DNA of 64,000 bases, taken from Pomacea canaliculata (lineage: Eukaryota > Mollusca > Gastropoda > Architaenioglossa > Ampullariidae). This document shows, one piece after another, positions 1 through 13,635 of this stretch. The position numbers and the translations under genes are program-made. The notes beneath the pieces were generated by a model that did no database searches, had not been told where the DNA came from, and was given only the letters and a program-made list of their open reading frames with translations. Each line of letters begins with the position of its first letter. Positions within the stretch are counted from its first letter, which is position 1. The stretch spans positions 3,126,016-3,190,015 of the forward strand of contig NC_037590.1 of NCBI RefSeq assembly GCF_003073045.1. The letters are read 5' to 3'.

Positions 1-3000
1 TTAGATGCCTATTGTGGACGATCAGAAGTTTCAGTTCCTTAAGTAAACAAAGTAACACAAAGATAAACAATCACTGTCTGGACAGACACATGCTGTGCGA
101 GTGGACCCACACTACCTGGAGACACCCAAAGTCACACCTGGACGACCTGCCACCAGGTGAGAGGAGACAATGTACCCGAGCATGTTCACTGAGTCATCAT
201 ACGGTCCTGTGGGGTATGTCATGGCTTAACATTGCTTCAATGACTGTAGCTTCCTAGGCGAATGATTTATTTATTTATTTTCACTGTTGACTACTTGACA
301 GAGAGAGGTCTAGCTGCTAGTCTACGAACACACCATGCTATCTCCGAGCAGCCGGCCCCAGGAAGGATCACCAGGTACGACTCTTCTGGCTGCTTGCGAG
401 GCACAGGTGCACTCACTGAGCGCGGCATGCAGGGAATACCATCCCGTTGCCGGTAGATCGAGGACAGGTAAGTCGAGGCTGCCGCACACCTGCTGGACAG
501 CGGCACGTGCAGGAGATCGCAGGCTCTTCTCGTGCAAGGCGATAGGGCGCGTGCGAGGAGCGGACTAAATCCTCGCATCGTGTCGGGCCGCAAAAAGTCG
601 GATCTTCGCTTCCAGTTTTTCCACCCCACCCAAGGAAACAGTTGGGGGGACCTGGCTGGCCGGATGACAAACAGGTAACACCTCAACTGCTTAGCCAGGA
701 AACTACACGACTTGCCGTTGGTCATCAAGCAACGACGACCGCCGTTGTCGACGAGAGACGAGTTCGTTGTCAAGTTCGTCCTGGGAGGTGCGAAGCTCCA
801 TGAAGGATTTGTCTCGAGGCTTCGCCAAGACCAGCTAAGGGCCAGACGCATACTTTGCAAATCTTCAACCGCTTTCAACAAGATAACATTTGCATGTAGG
901 TACACATAAGCTGTTTGCGAATGTCTGTATTACGGGAACAGGCTTATTTCCGTCTATTATGAATGTTTCTGGTGAGGGGTGGTAGGGGAGGAAGAAATCG
1001 ATTTAGATAAGACAGTAGGTAAACGTTTTGCAGACAGAAAAAAAAGAGAAGGGTTTTGAAATCGGCTTATTAGCTATTTGGATCGATTGGCGCAGGTGAA
1101 TCATCAAGTAAGTGAAATAACGGGTGCATTCAATCCTTTGTTATCACGATCACCCGGGTTCTGCAAACAGCGATCCGCATCGAGATCCACATTAGCCAAC
1201 TAGAGTTCTTTCATCAGATGAATATATCTAACAACTAACAAGACATAATCCACAAACTCTGAAAGCTAATCTTTAGTCCACCATGCAGTGGCTACTTTCG
1301 TATCGTTGTACAGGGGGGAAAAGGTCAACGAAGTACGTGACCCCGCTTATGCTATCTAAGGAGGAAAGCTGTCTAGAAAGATGGAGAGAAGGTTGAAGCA
1401 GCCTAACGACTGTGGACAAAGACGGCACCTGCCTCATACCCTCCAGCCTGGTATCCAAGGAGGGCGTTGTTTTGGAAGAGACCTACCCTGGTCGATGAGG
1501 CGTTGATGTGTAAGAGAGGGAGGTGGACAGTTGGTCACAAGAAGTTGGTAGCTTCAACAAAGAGTCCTTGAAACAGCGCCACCTGTTGCTTACAGACACT
1601 ATTGTTTACTGAGGGGATAATGCGAGTCTGTTGACACAACCCTCAGCCCCCAGGCCCTCCACGCGCTCCTTACCGTGCTGGTCACGTGGAGGTGACGAAA
1701 CAGTGACCCCTCGTTACGCTCGTTGACGCTACTTAGGGGATCAGTGACGTGTAACAGGTCACAAAGACGACCTAGCGAGAGGTTCTGATTAGATTCCCTT
1801 TCCTCTCCCCTTTCTCTCCCCGAGTGGGGAGTGTTGCCTTCCTCTGCCATTTTGTCTCACTGGCTTTCTTTGTATGCTAATCGCTCTTCAGAAAGATGAG
1901 GATTTAGAGCTTGCTTTCCTCGTGTAGCCGCCAAAGTGGCATTACCTTCTCTCTTTCTCCTTCTGTGAGACTGAGGCAGGCAGAAAGAGAGCAGGGGGAG
2001 GGGAGTGGCAAACTCTCTCTGATAGTCTGTCGTCACTTGTTCTTTCTTTTTCTTTTAATAAAGCATTTTGTGTGCCAGACATTTTTTAAGGTTGAATGAA
2101 ACTAGTAGGACAGGCAGACAAACAGAGTGAGAGACAGGATTCCGACAGAGGATGAGTAAGATCAGAGAGAAGATAGATGAAAGACTAAAAGCGATGTCAG
2201 TAGTTGACCACGCAACACGGAGCTGCAAAACTTCGTTTCCAACCGTTTTCCCTGATCACCCCCACCCCCTACTCACCCCGCCCTCGCCACCACCCTCCAT
2301 GGCTTGTCATGTAAGTGTTTTTAAATCCACGTCGCGACGCGCGACAACGAAAAGCGAAAGATGGCGACCGACTGGCGATCCGTCTACGCTGATACCACGT
2401 GCACTAACTCTTCATCAGCGCATGCGCGTGCGAAGTGGTTTCCGAACCCCTCATCACGATGGGATGCTGATGGAAGCAGAGGTCTTGTCCGATGTTCTGA
2501 CCGAGAAAACTGACAAAGCCTGTCACGCAGAGAGCAGGACTGAGATACGAACAAGTCGGGTTTGACGGCGATTTCACGCTGAAGCAGCCACCCTGATTAC
2601 AGGGGACATCACAAGCTGGCCATGAGATACAGATGCTGATTAGACGATGACACCACGAGCCTGGCTTTCCCCTGCCTATCCCTCCCTATCCCTCCCTCCA
2701 CACACACACGTGCCCGCAATTTTTATTGTATATTGTCTTATCTGCTTCGTTGTTTTGATAGTTATTTTCGCTGTCTGCAATAAGAGGCTTGTTAAAGCTT
2801 TTAGTGCCCATTATCTGATTTCTGATTTTTGTGTTGTCGTCTGCCCCATTTAATATTTCGTGTTGTAGTGTATGTTCATAGACTGCTGGGCGAGGACAAA
2901 CAAGTTCCATCGGAAGATTTCTTTTGCTCTCATGAACAACAAAGATCCACCATCACCACCAACAGCCGTGGTTGACTAACAGAAATGTTGAATAGATGTT

Positions 3001-3032
3001 GAAGGCAACAACACAGTTTTTGCTCATTCTCA

Positions 3033-3068
3033 TTTTTTTTTTTTTTTTTTTTTTTGTTTGTTTGTTTG
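3033..3068. repeat. Poly-T tract followed by TTTG repeats
   Basis: An uninterrupted run of T from 3033 to 3055 is followed by three GTTT units. It could be a simple repeat or the reverse-complemented A-tail of a minus-strand retroelement, but no element body is recognisable beside it. Confidence 0.85.
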
Positions 3069-3263
3069 TAGGAGAGATACATTTACAAAATAGTGATGTG
3101 GGAAAAAAAGACATAACAGTCTTCAAGACCAGTTTTTACAGAAAAGGATTATGTTAGTGTTCGCTCAGCATTGACGAATAACAATCACATTTCAAAATTG
3201 AAGTCGTTTCTTATTGTCTAACGACTACCAGTAATTTTTTTATTAGGTGGGTGAAAGAGAAAT

Positions 3264-3284
3264 CCCACCCACCCACCCACCCAC
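3264..3284. repeat. (CCCA)n microsatellite
   Basis: Five tandem CCCA units followed by a short CA run. Short reading frames on both strands here are products of the repeat. Confidence 0.8.
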
Positions 3285-6239
3285 ACACTTGCAATTTATT
3301 TTCGCTGTGTCCATTAGTGTTTCTGGAAGGTTTTGGAAACTTGTGGCGATCTGTCTGTTGTCTTGCCTTCAGTACACAGACACAGAATTTGACAATCTGT
3401 TTACAGTTTCTGATTGTATGCAGGATGTGTTTATACACGGGTACCTGTAATTTAAGAACATTTTCCAATCCTGTAAACATCGACATACACATTCATCGAA
3501 TCTTCGAGCAATGTCGGTGTACGAAGGGACCGTGACATCAAGTCAGCCCCGTACAGCAGGTAGTAAAAGTCATCACAAAAAGGTCGCCACACACACACAA
3601 ACACACAAACACACATACATTATGCAAGTGGCATAGTCAATACTCAGCTCACATTTTTGCCTGTAGCAATTATTCATTGGAGAAAATGCAGAGAGCGATG
3701 AAGGGTGCGTTCTGACCCGGGGTTCACGTGGGTAAACACTTCAAACGGTCGTCACGAGGTTTGGCAGGCCTTCAGGTGAGAACTTCACATCGCCAGCAGC
3801 CAGGTTGGCTTTGTCCAGCTGGATAAAGACTTCTTTCTTGAGATGGAACATGTCCACAACATGTAAAATACTTGCAAATCTCACTGCAAACATCGGCAAC
3901 ACCCATTCACACCTCATTCTGAGGAATGTCCTAGACTGGGCCGTCTACCCGGGGCTGAGAGCCGATTCCCACATTTCTAGTCATCTAGGATTGTTTATTT
4001 TAGTTGTTGATGTCTTCATGGAGACTTGCGAAATGCATTTTGCTGTCAGAAGCTGTAGAGTGGAGGTCTCCTCATGTTATCTTTAAAAAATCAACATGAG
4101 GCAGAGTAAAATACTGATTATTAATGTGAAGTGTATAAAACTGGTTTATTTATGTGAGGCAGTGTAAAATACTGATTACTTGAGTGAAGAAGTGTACAAT
4201 ACTGGTTTATTTGAGCTGTGGATGGTACTTGAGACATTGATCCTGACCTCACTGAGTGAACCTTTCGTCGTGATAAGTCTTTTGTTTTCTTAGACACACT
4301 GACTGACTTATCATGGGGTCAGAAGGGAAAGGCAAGAGATCCTACAACTACAAGTGACTTGCCCTGTGGATGAGCAAATGGGAGGTGAACGGAAGGGGGA
4401 CTGTTTAGTCACCAGCCTCGATCCAGCGATTCTTTGCTCAAACTCATAAACGCAGGGACCACAAGGCTAGAACATATCCCTAAAAAAACTAATATGCTTT
4501 AAAACCCGTCAGAATAAATAAATTTTAAACTGAAATTCATGGGTTGTACCATGCTGTCCTCTGTCAAACTGAAATAATACAAGTGCTACTTTCATCAAAA
4601 TTTGAACATCGTGCACCTGCCACTATGACGAAAAGCATCGGACATTAAAGGAAAGGAAATTAATACAAGAAAAAAAAAAACCTGAACTGAAAGAGATTAA
4701 TAAAATAAGAATGAATTTCGCAATATTTCTTCTCGACTTTAAATCTCTTTCAGACTGTTGACAGACAGCTGTGGCACCGGAAATGAAGCCACTCGCCCGT
4801 TGAGCGAAACTGCAATTAAGGGCCTTTTTCGCTGGAGAAAAATTCACATTTCAAAACCGCTTTGCATTGAGGGGAGGGGAGAATTCGCTTAGCAATAAAC
4901 GCAGATCCCCAAAAGCCGACCAAGCTTTTTGCACGCAAGGCGCTTTCTTCGTTAGCAACAATGGCTTGAATCGCGGTCTGGCGTGGAGCAGACGATCGCT
5001 GGACGTGTGCTTCTAATCAATCTCACGCCACATCTCCACCATGTTACAGGTCACGGGTGGGCGGGTGGAGCACGGGTAGCGGGGGGATGCTTTTTGTTGC
5101 CAGCATGCCAGCCCCCGGTCCTCCACCCCTGCGCCACCGCGCGCGCACGTACAGGCAGGGATGCCACTGGGCATGCGCGCGGGCTCCGCGAAGCCTCCGC
5201 CATCCAGACGCCGACATGGAGTGGTCATTAGCATCTTTCCCGCTCACCCTCATTCACTTTTGGAAGCCTATAGAATGGCAGTAACAGTGGAGCACAAAAA
5301 AGGCTTACTGTTTGCCTGCGAAATGATGTAAGGCCTGTTTTATTTTCATGTTAATCGCTCGTGTGCTTTCCCGGCGTGCAATTGCTGCGAAATACTGTCT
5401 GTCACTACTGACACTGCCAGCTGATGTGTCATGCGCTGACTTTAAATGCCAATACATTCCTTAGCCAAAGCTGCTTCTTTCAAACTGCGTGACCGTTTGA
5501 CAGGTCTGAAAGATATCAGGTCTGGGGACTAAACAAGGGCTTTGTGGGTGTTTTTATTACCACACCCATCGTGGAAATTCACAGGGAGAAAGGAAAAAAG
5601 AAATAAATACAGAATCTTAAAAAAAGAAAAAACTAATAAGGGGGACGATATGACTTATTTATTACACTAACCCTTTCTATAGAACAAACCAGTTTTTACA
5701 CGTAAAATATATGAATACATAATTGCCATGGCTTCATATGTATTTTGACCAATATTTTTGGTTTATTTGTTCTTGCTTGTTTTTAGCGGTTCTTAATTGT
5801 ACACTGTATCAAAGAAATCGTAATTTAATTTGTCAACAAAAAGATGTTGCTAACCTCTATGAAACACACACACACACAAACACACAAGTACACGTAAATG
5901 CGATACAGCTGACAGGGTGGGTATCTAACAATATAGATGTGTCTAACAATGTCGATATAGGGTCACGTGACAATATGGAGGTGGGAGATAACGAACACTT
6001 CAAAGAGGCTGCTACCAGTCCGTTAAAGACACTATGGTCATTTGAGTTTCGAATGGACAGGGTCTACAGATAACCGTGGAGATCTTTCTTGAACATCTCT
6101 TTTTTCTTTTTTTTTTCTTTTTTTTTTTTCTTAAGCCTTGTGGCGATACACCAGGGTGGCGATACACGTGGAATTCAATCAAGCAGAGGGGCTGGTTGCT
6201 GGAGCTAATAATACAGACAGAGGGAGCGCCCCGGCAATA

Positions 6240-6315
6240 CGCTCATATATTATGATATACATATATATATTATATATATACATATATTATAGACTTTGTA
6301 TAAAATATATATATT
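6240..6315. repeat. AT-rich (TA)n tract
   Basis: An almost pure A/T stretch of alternating TA/AT dinucleotides with several short palindromes. It follows a long pyrimidine tract at 6090-6131. Confidence 0.8.
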
Positions 6316-9300
6316 TTTGTACATTGTATTAAAGATTGTATTTTCCTGTGTGTAGAATAATAATATTCTTTAGCAAATTTCAAGTCTGAGAAATTAGCCG
6401 ATAATCTGCTGATTTAAACGCATTTTCATAGGTAGTCGGAGTTAAACAGTCACAAACCCACGGACCTAACACCGCCCCCTGTCCTCCTGAACTCCCCCAC
6501 CAACGCCACAGCGGCAGCCCCCTGGTGTGTGATATTGTAATCCACGAAGAAAGAGCATTCATGGGGGGGTTTCTGGAATGTGAAATTGCCAACAACAGAC
6601 AAACAACGCCAACAATGCGCTGTCGCGACCCCAGACGTTCGCACGACGCGCCAAGAGCGCCCGGACGCTCGCGCTTGATGATCGAGTGTCGTCGGTGAGC
6701 AAAGAGGAAGAGTTCTCGTCAACAACGACAACCCTCGACGAAGTCGTCACGCATGCGTGGTGAAGGCACTCGCGTGTGTACTCCAGAGTCTGGTGCGTGT
6801 GTTTGTAATTTGCGAGAGTTGTCTTAGTTATTTCAGCTCACTCTCAAGAGTAAAGAACATTTTGGATCAGTTTGGAAGCAGTCAAAGATGTATTATTCTG
6901 TAACTGAAGATAAAAGGACAGAGAAACTCATACTCTCGGCAAGAAGTAACTTCATTCGATAATTTCAAGAATAAAAAAAAAAAAGTGAAAAATTAAGACG
7001 GAGGAAAAGTCAGGCAGTGCAAATAGTCCGCCGTCTGTTGGTGGTTAGTCATGCGACTACAGGGAAGAAGATTGCGTGTTAAGAGTTTCGACCAGAAAAA
7101 TATTCCTCTACCTTCTTACCCATCCCCCTCCACACACACACCTGGCCTCACTGCACCTGTGCAGCTAGTTTATATGGAAAGGTTAAAAAAGAGGGGCAAA
7201 AATGAGGATCAGCTTCTCATATAGTATCCTGGGCACAGTAAACCACTCCCAGCTCACTCACTGCGATCAGTAGGCTGAAGGGCTCTGCCTTTTATTCACC
7301 GTGTGTACCTTTTAAAATGTGCAAAGCGAGGAGCAAAGACCGAGGACGAAACGTCGAAGACGATGAAAGCGATACAATGTTCCTCCAGACCCGGTCTTCG
7401 CCATCTGGTGTTTGCACGATGTCCGAGCAGACATGCAAATGCCGTGTAGATGTATTCCAATGCAAGCAGGAGGCAGATGATTGGTGTTTGCATCATCCAC
7501 TCGTCACTTTTTATCTTTGTTGTGACAGCTGTGCTCGTCTGGCTATTGTACAGCCAGTGGACACAAGAGGCAGGTTCATGGGGACCACCTTCACTCCTGC
7601 ACAATGAAACATCTTCTCTCCCCATCCCCACCTCCACCATTCCCCTCCCTCTATTCTAGATGATGATATCGATGACAACGATGATGATGACTCGTGAACG
7701 CATTCTTGTGTATGGGTAACGGATTTTGTTGATGCTTCTCACAATATTACTGTTTAGCCTCGATTTCAACTCCACACATCCGTTCTGAACATTCGTCGAT
7801 TATTCTTCTTCGCCTCCTCTGTTTCATTTCCTTTTTTGAAATTCAAATTATTTTGATTATCAGGCGTTGCCTGATCCCCTCTGCTAATGGCATACATTAC
7901 CATGAAAGGTTGGACAGCATTAATGGTGATCTCATTAGCCGCTGAAGTGAGCCCAGCTCAGCATCGCTGCACACCAAAGAGTTTCTTAATAAAATTACCT
8001 TTGCCGCACAAGTGATTGTCAGCAGCCGAGCTACCAGTGAAGGCATCGTTCGAGGATTCGATCGACAAAAAAAGTTATTAATAACAATAATTGTCAGAGA
8101 ACTTATTTAGCATTCTTCCTTAACCAAAGTCAGACTCGAGGCGCTTTACAAACTTATTAACCGTTTACTGTTGCATGAACCCGATCCTTCCCTACCAACA
8201 CATAACCACAGATATCTACAGTGTAAGGAAGGGAATCATCATAGACAAACCTACACAGGAAGTAAATGAGTTGTCAGTGTCATGATTTGGAGAGGGAGAC
8301 GGTTAAAGATGGCGATACTAAACCTTTAACCTCAATAGTGACAGGAAAATTCTGAAAATCAAACACTTGACTTGCAATGAACCATGTCGACTTTAGTCTC
8401 GAGGTAAGAGGTAATCACAGTCGTTAGTTTAATTATTGCCATGACCAGCCACTTCCCTACTAGCTGGATCCTGGCCTTGATACATTTTAATCAAGACTTC
8501 CCCCACGTCCTTGAAGAAACCCTAAGAACTGAATGTTTGGTCTTTGCATAAACATTTCTATTGTGTCTCAAGGCTTCACCTTTCCCTACCACGCGCCCAG
8601 CGGTTTATCATGTTAGACAGGGTGAGAACATCTGTCTAAGCAGCCGACAATCACGACTGGGAGCAACCCAATAAGTCTGAGGAAACAATAGCCCAAGATG
8701 GCTTCGCTCTTATTAAAGTGACGGCCAACATTGTTTAGCCACGAGCGCCGTCTCGTGGGCGGATTTTCAAATTTCTCTCCAAACAAACCTGCATTCTAAT
8801 CGCAGCAGACGAGCAAGGGGAGGCGAAACTGGGTACCGGGAGCGATGGAGGTCCACGTTTAGCAGGACCTATTCGTCTTCCACGCTTGTCACGCGCGCCA
8901 TTGAACTTAGCGTGAGCAGGGTTCACCGCGGCTGCGCAGTGCCCGGCGATCTCTCTCTCCTCTGCTCCCAAAAAAGCAATTTCCCTCGCTCGTTATTAAT
9001 TCCCAGCGCTTTGCATTGGTATTCAAATATTTGCTTCATTTTACTTCTTTTTTGGGAATCAGCTTGGCGCGGTGACGACGGTAAGCAGCGAGGCCATCGG
9101 CGATGAGGCAGGGGGCGACCTCAAACACAGTTTGGCGGATTGTGCGCGCTTCACACAAGACCATGTTTACTCTAGCCGCCGAGCTCGCAGGTCTTGAGTT
9201 GGCCGGCCCGGCCATTATTTAGCCCTATATTTACCACCGATTCATCTTCCTGCACCTGCCTGCTCGCAGATCTCGGCGACACTTGTGACTGAGAAGAAAA

Positions 9301-11927
9301 GAGCCTGAGGTTTGGATAGGGGAGGGAAGCCAGCGAGTAAACGAAGTGCTGAAGTATTCGAGGCCAGGGACTGGTATTTCGCCCAGGAAACCAGAAGGAC
9401 ACGAGAATACGACGAACGGATTGAAGGCATGTGTTTTCTACATGTTCCTCGCCTTTCTTTCGAAAAATGACATTTTCCCCCCGTGTGAAAATTTGTGAAT
9501 TTCGCCAGACAGAATATCTGACAAAACACACACACATACACACCTACGCACACTCCCGAGTTATCTAGTTTAGAGAAGAGGTGCACTAAGAGATACCGCG
9601 AAGACAAAAAGATCTGTGGACAAACAGAAAGTGGAGGACGACAGAATGAAGATGGTGGTATTCGCTCACATCATGTCACTAGTTGCAATATGTGTCCACA
9701 CTCTTTTTGCATCAAAGCTTAGCACAAGATGTGGATAACTCAAAAGAAGTTCTGGTGACTGCAAATTTTCTTGCTTTTAACCTCAACGAGCTGGAGGAAA
9801 AACTGGGAGTCTGTGGTGGTTGGGTGGTAAGTGGGGTGGTTGCACGTGATGACCTGTCGGAATCTCGGGTTGACTATGGCCTGGATCATCTGTCTGCACT
9901 TGCATATGTGTGCGCGCGTGTGAAAGAAAAAATGCATGCATCATGTGCAGGTGTATGAGTGTCTGTTTTTATTATTATTGTCGTATTTTGAATACCTGCA
10001 TGCAGATCATTGTACGAGCCTATCCTTCATCAGCCCCAGAGATTTCAGTGCAAACTTCACCTGTTACAGCCTGCACCTGGCGAGCTGGGCGTTACACACA
10101 GTGACAGCTCCATGGCCTGCACTTCAAAAACAAAACAAAAACCGGGGCTTTCAGACACAGCCCTTAAAAATAAATCCACCGACACGAGGCATTGTAGAAA
10201 AAGACACTGTATTACATTTATGACTCTACAGTGTGTTCGCACGCGTGCGTGCTTGCGTATTTATCTTAAACTATATCATCATCTTTACTTTAATATGATG
10301 ACTGCAAATCACTTGGCTCCTGAATCCGAACTCCTCCCACAGTCCTCAGCGCAGCCTGCCTTAGAAATATGGTTTTTGTGCCTCTTTGCCAACAGGGTGC
10401 GCGTGGACGCCATTGCACGAGAGGAAGGGCCAGCGTGAGGTCAAGCAAAGAGCAGGGCAAAGGTCAGACAAACTTTAGGCTTGTGCCGGCCTCGCAAGGT
10501 GCAGCAAACAATATTCATACAGTCACAAAGCCAGACAAAAAGTTAAAGTCTTTCTATGTCAATACTACTCTGCACCCATTGTATTTGTATTGTACAATAA
10601 TGTACTGTTTATGTACAAACCATATTGTGACCAAGGTATCTAACGGAGTTGGTGTTCAGTCGTTACAAGAGTTGCACTGAAGACACTCAGCTGTCAGCAC
10701 TTGTGTGCCGGCTGGGTCTGTTCGAACTTGTGTAGTTTTCCCCCTCATTATTTTGAGGAAGCCTTGATGAGCACATACTGACAACACTTTGAATACACGC
10801 ACATATATATATATGTTGAATAGATGGTTCCAAAGTTTTGCGACGCCTGACCGCACATACAAGACAGGGCAAAGGATTTTTTACAGTTTTGACTGTCACA
10901 GTTCAGAGGTCAGGAAAAGGTTCCTGGCTACTTCTTCAGTTACGGCAAAGGTCTTTGGCTATTTAGGCTTCTCTTCATAAAACTTTCATAAAGTTTGTAA
11001 CATCAGACAGAAACATTACCAGAACTTATTTGTTGTCTAGGTTCTTTATATATTTCGATGATGGTGACGACTTTCATTTCTAACCACAACGGGTTGACTT
11101 CTATAAAAAGAGTACACTTCCATAGAGATCCCTATCCCCCCCCACCACCACCACACACACCTTACACACAGTGCGAAATCGCCTTCAGGTGGAAGCACTT
11201 TTCCCCTCCTAAAGCAGTTTGGATGACGACAAAGACATGTCCGTTACAAACTCTCTTCCTTTCTTCGCTTTCTCATCCCCGCCCCCCACTCTTCTTCCCA
11301 GCTTAGGTCTGTAGGTCTGTTCTTCAGTCAACGTCGCCTCCGAAGAGAAACGAGATGAAAAGTGCAGCAGCTGTTCTTGTTTGCTATTCGCTTGTGTGGA
11401 CTTCTTACAAGACTTTTCTCGACCCAAGAAGGACAACTGAATAAGATCACAAAAAAGAGAGAAAAAAGTTCCCTCTAGCTCCTGAGTTTGCATACCGACT
11501 AGCCGCAGGGTACTTGCTGCCTTCGAGAAAATTAAGATTCGAAATCTCCTCAACATTGTGTGCTGAAGGAGGAAAAAGAAAGAAGGGAAAGAGAGTGGGG
11601 ACCTCCACGGGTACAGTCCACCTCCGTGGTCTGTATGTGTGTGCATGCAGGCGTGTCTGTGTGTGTGCGCGCGCGGAGATGTAACAACCTTTGAGAAGAA
11701 GGAGAACAAGAGCTAGACGAGTTGCGAGGGTGGTGGTGGGATGGGTGGGTGAGTTGAGGATACGGGCCGTGTGCAAATATACCCATGTTGACCCGTGGGT
11801 GAAGGGAAGCCAAAACATACCACTTCTGCCCGTCAGATCTAGCAATCTGGCGCCAATGGTCTCCAAATACGTGGCTGCCATTAAATGGATGCGCCTCGGC
11901 TTCTCTTCCCTTTGTGCACCGGGCGGG

Positions 11928-11941
11928 CGGCCAGAGGGCGC
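11928..11941 (+). promoter_or_regulatory. Possible CTCF-like site
   Basis: The 14-mer here matches the known CTCF core CCASYAGRKGGCRS at 12 of 14 positions by eye; the mismatches are the second and third bases. It lies in a GC-rich patch within otherwise ordinary intergenic DNA. A chance match is quite possible. Confidence 0.2.
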
Positions 11942-13222
11942 TGCAGGCGGCGGACTTGTGTCGCTTGCTCCTACTTCAAACTTACTCGGGTTTCTGCCCC
12001 TCGTGGCTGCAGAGAAGCTGGGCACAAGATGTTGCGCAGTCGCAAGCCGTTGGTCCTGACAGACTAAGGAGACAACAGTTTGTTATGAATGAGGTGTGCG
12101 CATTGTGAGCATTTGATACACCATACATACACAGGCACACACGTACACGCCCATAAAATGTTTTTTATTTCATGCAAAGCTTGTCATACTCCCACCTCGC
12201 CTACAGAAGTAACAAGTAATTGTTTTTTCTTTCCGCGCCTGCCTAATCCTAGACCTCTGTTATGATCTTATTCCAACATTTATCTCTCGGTGAGTGAAGT
12301 GTGTGTGTCCCTATGTGCAAGGAAATTTGTGTTCGTGGGAGGTCTGTGGGGCGGTGCAACTGTGTTATTGCAAACGGTTTATTGACTTTCTGGGATTCGA
12401 GGCTCTACAAGACGCTCGGCTGATCAGGTTTAAAAAGCCACATCAGTCTCAACATTTGTCCACCTCGGTGCTTCAGCAAAGTCAACGCCTGCGCGGGCGA
12501 TGAAATGGGAAAGGATGACGAACTCCATTTTGGCGATGAAAGTTGTTTTTATTTCACTTGCTCTAGCTCTTCCTCTAGTTCTCCCATCTTTACCTCCTTG
12601 CCTTTTCTGTCCAGCTGGTCTAGTCTGTCGTTAGACAAATATGCTTCTTTGATATATATATAGGGACACACGAGCAATCCAACACACACACATACGACGT
12701 ACGTGTTGGTAGATAATAAACGTAATGTCGGTTCTTAATCTTCTTGAAATGTAGCTCGTTCTTCTCACAATTGTCTCCTCACTCACCCACCCGCTTGATT
12801 CGTCTCGTTCATTAATGAAGCCATGTTGAGGGCGATAGACTAAACACCGCTCACCCTCGCCCAGAGGAGGCAAACACCTCCCTTCACTCCCTCCACAGCA
12901 GCTGCCAGTGATGGCGAGCACCGCGCAGAACAGCGGCGGTGTTTAAAGGTGGCTGGACAAAGCCAACAAATACAACTGATGCACTGAGAAAGGTCAGCCT
13001 GGGTCAGACATGTGTTTCCAGGTCTGCCCTGAGTCAGCCAGACTTCTTCTCACAACCTCATTTGGGTAGAGGAGAGGGTTTGTTGGGGGTGCACGGATAC
13101 AGCTCTTTAATTCGTCACATATAACAGCAATAAGAAATTTGTTGTGGAAACCATTTTCCCGTATGGAGACGAACTTAATTAATACGCTGGGCATGAGAGA
13201 CTGCAACAAAGGGGCAGAAGTG

Positions 13223-13474
13223 TCAGCAAACGGATGACACTGCGACAAATTTGAACGAAGTGGATGGATCAAGATGAAGAACTGAAGAGAGAACGAAAAG
13301 GTCAGCTGGGTTAATCTGAGAGAGGTGGGTTTTGAGGTGGCACTTGAAAGCTTGAACTGTAGACACAGTCCGAAGAGAAGGGGGTCCTGAGAAAGAGAAA
13401 GTGCATATGCTGATTGTCTCCCGTCTGAACCGGAGAAAACCTCCAACGGATGTGCGAACAGGTGTCACATACAA
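13223..13474 (-). mobile_element. Degenerate non-LTR retrotransposon 3'-end fragment
   Basis: Read on the minus strand, one frame gives FSFSGPPSLR followed by VQAFKCHLKTHL. This resembles the C-terminal end of LINE reverse transcriptases, where an 'FSxAAPxLWNxLP' box is followed by 'FKxxLKTxLF'. The WNxLP part is missing or deleted, so this is a relic. It could also be the LINE-derived tail of a SINE, because a tRNA-like box lies about 130 bp away. Confidence 0.45.
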
Positions 13475-13605
13475 AGTGTCCTGAGACGAAATCTGAACCC
13501 AAGGCCTCTCATTGCAACAGGGACACAGTGCACCCTCACCCGATACACTACTGAAGGGGAGGTAGCCTATAAACGGACAGTGTTCTCAACCGGGTTCGGG
13601 GCGCC

Positions 13606-13632
13606 CGGTAGTGTAGTGGTTAAACGACCAAC
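13606..13632 (+). mobile_element. tRNA-like A box, probable truncated SINE head
   Basis: The segment contains TAGTGTAGTGG, a full match to the pol III A-box consensus TRGYNNARNGG, directly after GGCGCCCGG. No B box follows. The sequence runs at once into the fold-back palindrome starting near 13636, so the SINE is truncated or interrupted. It is too incomplete to be a tRNA gene. Confidence 0.35.
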
Positions 13633-13635
13633 CTG

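Larger units (their letters stand above)
1..13200. other. Gene-poor flank with no supportable gene
   Basis: I find no coding region that I would defend here. Open frames reach about 200 codons (for example 291-905 minus, 11209-11709 minus, 11447-12025 minus), but they overlap one another on both strands, have low-complexity composition and show no recognisable domain or consistent splice structure. The sequence holds simple repeats (listed separately), a GC-rich patch at about 5050-5230 and several CpG-containing blocks at about 8700-9260 and 11870-12070. It could be a long intron or upstream regulatory DNA of a gene lying off the left edge. That is inference only. Confidence 0.5.

Noticed and set aside
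291-905. 204-codon minus-strand frame near the left edge
   Set aside because: It overlaps several other frames on both strands, has no domain and no splice context, and its composition looks like random GC-moderate DNA.
2152-2565. 137-codon plus-strand frame
   Set aside because: Proline- and charge-rich stretches arise from low-complexity DNA (CCCCACCCCC). No family resemblance.
11209-12025. Overlapping 166- and 192-codon minus-strand frames
   Set aside because: Rich in His/Thr runs from CA/GT repeats; two overlapping frames in one stretch without homology suggest chance.
13606-13632. A tRNA gene
   Set aside because: An A box is present but there is no B box or cloverleaf. It is best explained as a SINE head.
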